Both the position numbers and the translations under genes were made by a program. A DNA stretch of 64,000 nucleotides, from positions 11,710,001-11,774,000 of the forward strand of contig JAMJFZ010001258.1 of assembly GCA_026225945.1 (NCBI GenBank). The letters run 5' to 3'. The notes below the pieces were generated by a model. That model saw nothing but the letters and a program-made list of their open reading frames with translations, was not told the DNA's origin and did not search any database. Shown here one piece after another: positions 56,290-64,000 of this stretch. The DNA comes from Cricetomys ansorgei. Taxonomy: Eukaryota > Chordata > Mammalia > Rodentia > Nesomyidae. Position 1 is the stretch's first letter. Each line of letters opens with the position of its first letter.

Positions 56290-56665
56290 GTGAGTTAGAA
56301 ACAGACACACAAAGGCAATAGACTGAGTGTCATGAGAGAGTTGAGCGCGAGGTAATGACAGCCAACAGAGGCCGACAATCAAAGAGGGCTTCCTGAAGGA
56401 GGAGGTGACAACCAGGAAGGATAAGGAGCTGCCGAGCGGAGGAGCGGATTGACAAGGGCTGGAAGGGGGCAGAATTCAGGCACCTGGAACAGTGTCAGTC
56501 ATAAGACTGGGTGAACTGTAGAGGCAAGCAGGGGTGAGTTGTGGGGCTCAAGTTCATGTCACTGAGGCTGGGTCAGTGCAGAAGCCTGGGTCTTGAAAGG
56601 GGGTCAGCGCAGGGGGTAGTATGAGATCGTAAAGTAGCAAAGCCAGGGCAGGAAGATGAGCAAAG
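56290..56665 (-). mobile_element. Ancient mammalian-wide repeat (L2-like)
   Basis: AAGAGGGCTTCCTGAAGGAG GAGGTGAC and ATTCAGGCACCTGGAACAGT match the inverted order seen also at 39330-40915 (GGAAGGCTTCCTGGAGGAGGTGAC, GCATTCCAGGCAGAGGGAAC). Confidence 0.65.
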
Positions 56666-57359
56666 AAGTCCAGAGAGGGCGAGTGACAGGTCTCAGTGCA
56701 GGCGTAGAGGAGAGGGTGGCAGGCGGGCGCCTCGTAATGTGCCCATTAACTCGAGGTCAGATTCACTCACCCTCAGAACCCCTTCCCGCCCACTGCGCAT
56801 GGCACTGGCTCCTGGCACGCTATTGAGAGGAGAGAGGGTTTCATGGAGCCCAGACATGCTCAAGAGAAACCCTGTCTCCTCAGTAAGCAGAGTGACTATA
56901 AGAGGATGGAAAAATGCACGACTCTCCCAAGTACACTTTATCAGTGAGGATTCTTTTCCTTCCTCCCAGCAAAAGCTTTCAGAATGATCACAATGGATGG
57001 AGAAAAAAGATTTTTCCCCCGACCAACCCATGAAGACATTTTTGTCCTGGTTATGGTTTCTGCTTCGTGACCAAACAAGTGATGCTTCTTCTCAGAAATC
57101 CTTACACGTCCCACATGGATTGGCATCGAATCTTCTTATGAAAAGAGAACAAAGGTGCTGGAGGACCAGCCCTGAGGGAGGAGTCTCCACTCCAAAGGTG
57201 GGTGATACAGAGGCTCCAAGAAACTGAGAGTCTCAGGCGTACATCACTGGATCCCCTTCCCCACTTCAGTCAGCCGTGTCAGACATGTGTGTCAGCACAT
57301 ACACACTCTGCATATTGCTAGACATTAGTGTATGTATTCGCTTGGAGTCCCTGTAGCCA
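56666..57359. other. Intronic sequence, nothing recognised
   Basis: Overlapping frames on both strands (56693-57031 minus, 56739-56987 plus); neither has a domain. Confidence 0.4.
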
Positions 57360-57700
57360 AGACATCTAATGGAGACAATGAAGGCAGAAATGCCTTGTTT
57401 TGGTTTAGGGTTTCAATGTCCAGTCCGTGATTGCTGGGCCCCACGGGTTTGGGCAGAACATTAAGATGGTAGGAGTGTATGATAGTGGTTGATCACGTCA
57501 CGGAAGATGGGAAGCAGGAAGTGAGGCTGGAACCAGAAACCAGGCCGTGACCTTCAATGGCAGCCTCCGGTAACCTAGTTTAACCAGACAGGTTCCACCT
57601 CCTAAAAGTTCCAGAGCCTCCAAAAATAGCCACAGCTGCTGGGAAAGCAGCAGGCCAAGCACGGGTCTGCAGACGGCATTTCAGATTCAAACTGTAACAC
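57360..57700 (-). mobile_element. MaLR-like rodent LTR, diverged
   Basis: AGGGTTTCAATGTCCAGTCC, GGGCAGAACATTAAGATGGT, AGGTTCCACCTCCTAAAAGT TCCAG and ACTGTAACAC follow the inverted MaLR layout. Confidence 0.6.
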
Positions 57701-59184
57701 GCCTAGGAGAAAGCTGCTGCTGTCGTTTCAGACATAAAATCTAACGCTAAGAGTGAGAGCTGTAAACCACACAAAGGAATGAGTGTGTTACTTCCTCACG
57801 GCAATGAAATTCCCAGAGCTGGAGAAAAACTTAAAGTGAGAATGTCTTTCCCACCGGAGTATGAAAATGCCCCATCGACGATGAATCCCGAGAGGCAGTC
57901 AGACACATGGAAAGGGAAAGCCTCGTGTTTGAGAAGCAGTGGTGGTGAAGGTTCTGGAGGCTGAAAAGAATTTGGCACCATTTGGGATGGGGGAGTCTGG
58001 GAGTCTGGAGAGTGCTCAACAAATGTGGGACAAGGTTGCAGAGGCAATAAACCAAACAGCAGGCCAGGCAAAGTTTGCAGGCCAGGGCAAAGCCAACAGT
58101 GTTAATATGATCCGGGTGTTACAGAGTTAATACAAACGAGGCACTATAGAGTTAGAGGTCTGGACAAACCCTGGTGCTGCAGAATAGAAAGAGGCAACCT
58201 ACACACTCACAATCCACCCAGAGTATGCACCCATCATCCAAGACACTGAGATGAAAGAGGCTTCTGTTGCCTCTGGTTATCAACAGGGAAGTGGTTTCAA
58301 ATTCTTTGGCTTTGCCTCCCCAAGCTGAGATTCCCAGGAGCCCCTCTGTTGTCCCAATACCTCATGTCACAGCCACCTGTGGGGCTGAGCCCTGCCTGGT
58401 CTCTCTTAATAGCAAGATTCAGAAATGAAGGCTGCAGCTGCAAGCTGCCTTCCAGGTCACAATCCTTCCTGTGGCTGTGCACCAAGACCTCTGCCTGACT
58501 CCCAGCAGTGGTGTCTCAACACTGTGCCTTGGTATTGTTTAAGAAAACAAAGCTTTTTATTTTTGGAATTGCAAGCTGGGAGTAGAAATGGAAAATGAAA
58601 AGTAAATAACATTTGAGTGGAAGAGGTTCCGTGGAGTTGCTTTGTTTTAACTGAAATAATACAACAAAATCTGGGTCAGAGTTTGTCTATTTTATGAGTT
58701 CTTTAAAGAATTCCTACAGATAGAAAAACCTAGTGATAGCTAGGGGTGGGCCAAGCTAGTCCAGAATTGACCATGGGGCTAAGACACATGGACTTCCTTA
58801 CACTGGATAGTGTATGTACCACTTGACCCAGGGCATCTCCAACAGAGCTGGAGGCCACTATCCACCCCTCATCTAACTCTTTCAGGGACTGCTATCACAT
58901 TAATCTCTCCTGATGCAGACCTTGGGGCAGATCTCTCTTTTGTTCTCAGAATATCACTCAATAACACACACACTAAGTTGACAGTCCTGAGTTCAAAATA
59001 TATAGCTCTGACCTCTAGCTTCCACCTCATCTCCTATATGCCACTCCTGGTCTCCCTCCTGCCCCTTTGCTCTGACATCTCCCTGGAGATGACCCTCCCC
59101 ACTCTCCCAGGCCCATCCAATTCATGTCATTGGGACATGTCATTGGGATCAGTCACTGGAACCCAGTGACTAGGACAGACAACA
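57701..59184. other. Intronic sequence, nothing securely recognised
   Basis: 58530-58700 is AT-rich. 58990-59130 is pyrimidine-rich and could be decayed L2. The 119-codon plus frame 58810-59169 has no domain. Confidence 0.4.
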
Positions 59185-59345
59185 CAGTTCTAGGGGACGT
59201 TAATTTGAGGCTCTGCTACTTTCAAGCTGCGTGACCTTGGTCAAGTCACTTAATATCTCTATGCTAAGGTCTCCTCCCCTTAAAGTAAGTGTGGAGGCAA
59301 CTGTGGAGAGTAAATGAGACAATCCCATGTCAAATGCCCTTTCTT
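59185..59345 (+). mobile_element. MIR SINE
   Basis: GAGGCTCTGCTACTTTCAAG CTGCGTGACCTTGGTCAAGT CACTTAATATCTCTATGC then GAGTAAATGAGACAATCCCA TGTCAAATGCC is an excellent MIR core and 3' half. Confidence 0.92.
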
Positions 59346-59444
59346 CCCAGAGGCCTGCTGGGTTAATATCTCTTTCTTCATGTGTAATTTGCAGTAATTA
59401 CCATGTACACAGTGTCTGTTTGCAGTTCAGACAATTTGTAATTT

Positions 59445-59545
59445 GCAGTTCAGTTTGCAGGGATGCTGAGTTTCCCTGAGAACAGGCACCTTATATCCTT
59501 TCATCTTTGTATTACCAGGAAATGAATAAAATTTGAATATGCAAA
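59445..59545 (+). mobile_element. L2 3' end
   Basis: CTGAGAACAGGCACCTTATA TCCTTTCATCTTTGTATTAC CAGG resembles the L2 phrase GAGGGCAGGGACTTTGTC...TCTGTATCCCCAG. Confidence 0.6.
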
Positions 59546-59604
59546 ACAATGTCTGGGTCCACTTCCTGCCACATCTGCTCGAAAAATGCTTCCACTTCCT
59601 TTTT

Positions 59605-59735
59605 ATTTTATATATATTATATGTGTGTGTGTATATATGTATATATGTATATACATATGTGTATATACATATATAACATATATACATATGTTATATATGT
59701 ATGTATATGTATGCATATGGAGAAAGAGAGAAAGG
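59605..59735. repeat. (TA)n/(TATG)n complex microsatellite
   Basis: TATATATTATATGTGTGTGT GTATATATG units, with inverted TATACATATG/CATATGTATA segments able to form cruciforms, then GA-rich sequence (59720-59752). Confidence 0.93.
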
Positions 59736-59769
59736 AGCAAGAGAGAGAGAGACTACCCTGTGTTTTAAC

Positions 59770-60045
59770 TACTGCCTGCATACATTATCTTTTTCTCCCT
59801 GGATTTTAAGTTCCTTGGAACTGTAGGTTTGTCTGAGCCTATCTTGAGTTTTATTTCCTTAATTTACATACAGCAAAGTTCATTCTTTTTAACGTATGGC
59901 TCCATGAGTTTTGACAAATGCACAGGGTTGTATAACCACTTGCCTTAGACACTTTTATTCCTCCCCAGGTACTACCACTCTATAAATATTTACTGAATAA
60001 ATAAATGAGTAACTGAATGAACAAACAAATACTTGCTGGGAAATG
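59770..60045 (+). mobile_element. L2 3' end interrupted by another ancient fragment
   Basis: GGATTTTAAGTTCCTTGGAA CTGTAGGTTTGTCTG (L2) breaks at about 59850, where TTTACATACAGCAAAGTTCA TTC and ATGAGTTTTGACAAATGCAC AGGG belong to an old L1-like element; L2 resumes with CTCTATAAATATTTACTGAA TAAATAAATGAG near 59980. Confidence 0.62.
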
Positions 60046-60109
60046 TTTCCACATCAGCCACCTGGAAATTTCTGAGTCAAAGATAGCACCGAAGAAAGGA
60101 TCATAATTG

Positions 60110-60680
60110 CTACATCTCCTTTCCGCAAAGCAATTTCTCAATATCAGAAAGCTCTAAGAAATGTTTTTACCCTCTGGCGCAGAATTTCCACTTCTAAGGT
60201 GACATCCAGAGAAAATAGTCAGATAATCATAATGATGTCGTGGGGCCCAGAAAGGTCACAGATCATCATCTGCAGCAGCAGACTCTCAGGAACAACACAA
60301 AGGCCCACAATAGGAAATGGCTGGAGACACCGAGGTGAATCGATGTGAGGGTATTAAAATTAGGCTTTTGTATATATTGAATATTGAAAATGCTACATAA
60401 CTATGTAATATGAAGTTAACTGTAGAGGCAACCTATAAAACAATAGGCTAACATTGTGTTTGGAATATATATTGCACATATTGTATAGTGAGATGCAAAA
60501 TAAAAATATATGTAAGTATTAACCTAACTTTACAAAATAAATGTACACTCAAGTTGGCACCCTGGTCAGTGGCTACCAGGTCATTTCTGTTTCCTTCATT
60601 ATGTTTCCAGATTTTCAAATTGTTCTCACTCGATATTCCTACGTCTATGACAGAAATGTTATAAAAATAGAGTTGAAAGC
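60110..60680 (+). mobile_element. Ancient L1 (L1M-like) fragment
   Basis: CTGGCGCAGAATTTCCACTT CTAAG, CACAATAGGAAATGGCTGGA, ATGAAGTTAACTGTAGAGGC and CATTATGTTTCCAGATTTTC AAATTGTTC follow the old L1-like order also seen at 16575-16905. The 162-codon minus frame 60448-60936 crosses it and is not a gene. Confidence 0.6.
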
Positions 60681-61529
60681 CCTTTATTTCTGCTTTTGAA
60701 AAAAAAAATCTCCTAACCTTTATTTCATCTCTAGATGATTCAGTGGTGGCTAAATTTTCACACTGGAGATGTGGCATATGGCTCTGCTTAAAGGAGAACG
60801 TGCTTGCTGTCGGAAGCATGTTCAGAAATACTCCATCCCACTGGAGGGTGACACATGCCAGGCAGAGCTCCAGGAAACAGCCCCTGCCCTGGGGGCTGAG
60901 GCTCCCTCCTGTTACATCGGAATATGACCACATCAAATAAAGGATGATGAGCAGGTTCCCCGGGCCAGAGAAGGATCAGTCTTGCTGCTAAAAGGCTACG
61001 TGATTTTTCCTACCCCTCAAACAAGGGGAACGATCTGTCATTCATTTCTGTGTCCCCGGCAACTCACACTACTCTGTGAATGGCATGATCATCCTTCTAG
61101 TTACATAAGAGAAAAATCTAGAAACTATTCTCAGTCTTTCTTGGTTTTACCCAAATCTTCTCTTTATCAAATAGTACCTTACTGATTTCTCTGATTTTAT
61201 CACCAAATTGGTTTTCAAGTTCTTTTCTTTTTTTTAATACCACTAACGCGTCTTCAAGTTCCCATTAAGCCATTTCTACTGTGTGGCTCTTGGACATGTT
61301 TCTTGACTTCCCTGAGACTTGGTTATAATGCTGGTATATGCCTAAAAGGGTCAGGCTACACTGAATAAGTCAGTGCTAAGCCTAAGTGCTCCTCGGAAGA
61401 CCCGATGTGATGGCGTACTCAGTGAACATAGGATCTCCTTAAGAAGACAGTATACAGACACCAGTGGAGATGGACCCCAGTTTTCTTCATCTACTGACAG
61501 TCCCCGCCTCCCTCACAGAGACATGACAA
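60681..61529. other. Intronic sequence, nothing recognised
   Basis: Unique; no gene supported. Confidence 0.4.
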
Positions 61530-61895
61530 GATTCCCACCCAGTGTGCCATTCTCCTCCATACTCCAGGCTTTTCCCTCCGTGTGGAACATTCTTTCCACA
61601 GACCATTACAACTGATTTCCTATGTACCCCACAAAACACCAACCATCGTTGTTACCTGTGTAGCAGGTATCTGTACTGCTTGTCGTGGCTCCTATATAGT
61701 CCTATTGTCTCTTTCTTGTTCTCTCTCTACTCTATCCACAGCGAACGTATATCCCCTTAGCACACCTTTTTGTACCTATGCATCTCTCTTTACTGTGAGC
61801 AAGTTGGGGTTGAAACCATATTCTTACACCTCCAACCCCCACAATGGTGCCAGTAGACAGTACATGTTTAGTAAACATGTGGTGTGGAGATAAAT
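61530..61895 (+). mobile_element. L2 LINE, 3' part
   Basis: CTCCAGGCTTTTCCCTCCGT GTGGAACATTCTTTCC is a diagnostic L2 coding-end segment, followed by GTTACCTGTGTAGCAG and CTCCAACCCCCACAATGGTG CC, the later L2 3' UTR. Confidence 0.82.
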
Positions 61896-62844
61896 AGAGA
61901 GCTGCCCTTCGCTCTCCCACCTGCTCACAGAAGCAGGAATTCATCCTCTGCCTCCAAAGCCCTGGCTCTCCTGATGCCAAACCAACTAACACTCACTGGG
62001 AAAACATTTGCCATCACTCCCCCTCCCGGATTCTATTCCAGTCCCAAGCCAAGTGCCTGTCTCCCCGCCAGGACAGCCCACAGCTTAGCTGCAAATGTTT
62101 CACTCAGTTCTCCCAATCCATAACCCAAGATATACTGTTTACTACTGTGAGCGATATAAGACATATTTAAATATGCTGTAAAGGTCAGACAATTGAGCCA
62201 TTCCCTTTTCCAAGAATCCATTTCACACCACGGTGGAGCTGAGCCACCCAGCACTCACTCAAGCCCAGATTTGAAGGTAATGATGAAGCTTTTTTCCCCT
62301 GGTGTAAGGACAACTCCATCACGCACCATATTCTATGGGATAATAGCTATAAATCCATCTGTTACAGGCAGGAGCAGCAAGTGTTGAAAGCTACAGTAGA
62401 ATCTTAACTTCTGAGCCATCACCCTCATTTCGGAAAGTTCAGCTGTTAAAAGCAGCCTCGCATTTTCCAAAAGTTAGGAGAACGTGAGCAGGGGAAAGTA
62501 TCTAGCCAACAGATGCAGATTCCTAGTCACCACCAGGCTGAGACTAGCCAAAAGCGGAACCTGTGGCTTTGAAAGCCCCTCTTGACTTCTGCCAGACTCT
62601 TCCCTCATTAGGAACATTTCCCCAGTTGTCCTGATGTGCTCTGTTTGCTCTTGAATCTGGTGGCTCATGAAGTTCCTGGAGAAAATGTTTGAAATGGAGG
62701 AAACTCTCTCCAAAGTAAACACTGCACAGACTTCACAGAAATCTCTCACTTGCTACTGGGTGGTTTGTGGACCACCAACACCTCTCCAAGACCAAAGACT
62801 CCCTCAGTCGGATTTGTTCTATATTGTCCTTTGACTGAAAGTCC
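61896..62844. other. Intronic sequence, nothing recognised
   Basis: Unique; short frames on both strands without domains. Confidence 0.4.
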
Positions 62845-62940
62845 TGGTCCTTGTAATTTAGAACTGTGTGATCTTGGGAAGAATACTTAGGCTCTCTGTG
62901 CTCCTGTTTCCTCGGGTTGATTCTAAAAACACTTGGACTT
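62845..62940 (+). mobile_element. MIR SINE fragment
   Basis: GAACTGTGTGATCTTGGGAA GAATACTTAGGCTCTCTGTG CTCCTGTTTCCTCGG is the MIR core. Confidence 0.85.
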
Positions 62941-63379
62941 ACTTTATAGAAAAGTCAAAGAGTAGCAACAATTATGTGTATCTAAAAATATTTACAGCTT
63001 TCCCAACATTTCCCACAGATCTGTGGGTCCTGTAACATAGGCTGGGATGATCTATAGGAAACAAAGTAGTATCTCAGAGATGGAGTAGGAAATAAGGAAG
63101 GTGGAGAAAGAAATAAGACTGAGATAGGGAACGTGGGAACAAGAGGAGAAGCTCCATGCAAGCTTGGAGGACGAGGGATGAAGACGTAAATGGGAGCAGT
63201 GGCTGTTACCCACACTGCCCTCTGTCTGGTCTCAAATTCCACCTTCCAGCAGAAAGTGGTAGTGACCGGCATCGATCTGAAAGCTTCCATCGACCCTGAT
63301 GCCCCTGTTCGGATGCCCCATTTCTCCCTACTGCCTCCCAAGGGAAGCCTTGACTCCTCAAGGCAATGCTTAGCCCCAT
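62941..63379. other. Intronic sequence, nothing recognised
   Basis: Overlapping frames (62982-63341 minus, 63190-63390 plus) without domains. Confidence 0.4.
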
Positions 63380-63720
63380 CTCCAACCTAACCCATGAATC
63401 AGTCTCCATCCACCTCAGTTTCAATGCCCTCCATATCCTTCAAGCCCAAGCTCCTTCTAAGCAGCATGGGAAATTTTGAGATTTCCTGACTACTCCTAGC
63501 ATTTTCCACATCTGAGCCTTTGTTTAGATTCCCTTGTGAGCCCTGCGTGCCTTATGGTCTCCCTTTCCAAATCAGCCAAGCCATGAACTATGTTTCCTCC
63601 TTCACAACACTATCCCTGATTCTCCCACTGGAATCATTCTCCTCTATGTTCTTGGAGCAGGCTGTTTCCATATCTTCTCTGACATCCTACCAGGGTTTTG
63701 TGCACAGGTCAACCTCCTCC
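63380..63720 (+). mobile_element. L2 LINE fragment
   Basis: ATCCTTCAAGCCCAAGCTCC TTC, CACAACACTATCCCTGATTC and CTCTATGTTCTTGGAGCAGG are in L2 style and order (CCTTCAGGTCTCAGC..., CCTTCCCTGA). Confidence 0.6.
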
Positions 63721-63907
63721 TACCCAAGGAAAGCCGCAGAAGCACAGGACCACAGCTCGCACATATGACTCACACAAGATGGGTGCTCTTTAGATGAGGG
63801 GAGGCCCATCGGGATCTCAAACTACCCTACACAGGACCTCAGAGTTAGCTTAGAGCAGCACACTAGGCTTGACTTCTTCCATTTACCTCCTTACATAAAT
63901 CCCAGTG

Positions 63908-63996
63908 GCATGGATGGATGGATGGATAGATGATGGATGGATGGTGGATGGATAATGGATGGATGGTGGGTAGATGATGGGTGGATGGATGGATGA
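63908..63996. repeat. (GGAT)n imperfect microsatellite
   Basis: GGATGGATGGATGG blocks with GATA and GGTGGATG interruptions, running to the window edge. Confidence 0.95.
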
Positions 63997-64000
63997 AACA

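Larger units (their letters stand above)
31826..64000 (-). other. Sorcs3: Upstream intron (probably intron 1) of the SorCS gene, partial
   Basis: All sequence above the exon in window coordinates lies upstream of it on the transcribed (minus) strand. No other exon, promoter or CpG island is visible in these 32 kb, so it is read as one intron running off the window. Most of it is decayed L2 and MIR sequence, simple repeats and unique AT-rich sequence. A very long first intron is known for SORCS1 and SORCS3. An unrecognised non-coding or alternative first exon cannot be excluded. Confidence 0.75.

Noticed and set aside
60448..60936. 162-codon minus-strand frame
   Set aside because: Overlaps an ancient L1-like fragment in antisense; no domain.

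Overview
This window is nuclear genomic DNA from a muroid rodent. The evidence is the repeat content: B1, RSINE1-like and B4-like SINEs, rodent Lx-type L1 3' ends, MaLR LTRs and long CA arrays, over a background of decayed mammalian-wide MIR, L2, MLT1, Tigger and L1M copies. The species cannot be fixed from this. Repeat family names are from pattern recognition, not from a database comparison, and most repeat boundaries are approximate.

The only coding sequence I can support is one 68-base exon on the minus strand at 31758-31825. It lies between a textbook acceptor (long pyrimidine tract plus CAG) and a perfect GTAAGT donor. It encodes 22 residues reading VILILTKLYDFNLGSVTESS then LW, with a split codon at the end. 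I recognise this as the start of the VPS10 (sortilin) domain of a SorCS receptor. F and V at the variable positions fit SORCS3 better than SORCS1 from memory. Everything above 31825 is then the upstream intron (probably intron 1) and everything below 31758 the downstream intron (probably intron 2). Both run off the window, which fits the very large introns of this gene family.

Layout: 1-2650 holds two L1 3' ends; 2650-8523 has unique sequence, a GAT array, RSINE1 and a MaLR LTR with an internal 23-bp minisatellite; 8524-18135 is mostly unique sequence with MIR, L2, MLT1 and L1M fossils; 18156-19830 is a SINE cluster; 20126-26780 has a MaLR LTR, a conserved-looking AT-rich block, a Tigger fossil, an L1 3' end and a B4 element split by a B1 between two TA/CA arrays; 29090-30055 has L2-like and MLT1 fossils; 31758-31825 is the exon; 32900-64000 is intron with many L2 and MIR fossils, two B1-class SINEs, a B4, an LTR nested in an ancient repeat, a MaLR internal remnant and several tetranucleotide arrays.

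No tRNA, rRNA, CRISPR, operon, CpG island or novel gene system is visible. The most useful leads are the exon, the minisatellite inside the LTR, and several AT-rich, homeodomain-motif-rich blocks that look like conserved noncoding elements.
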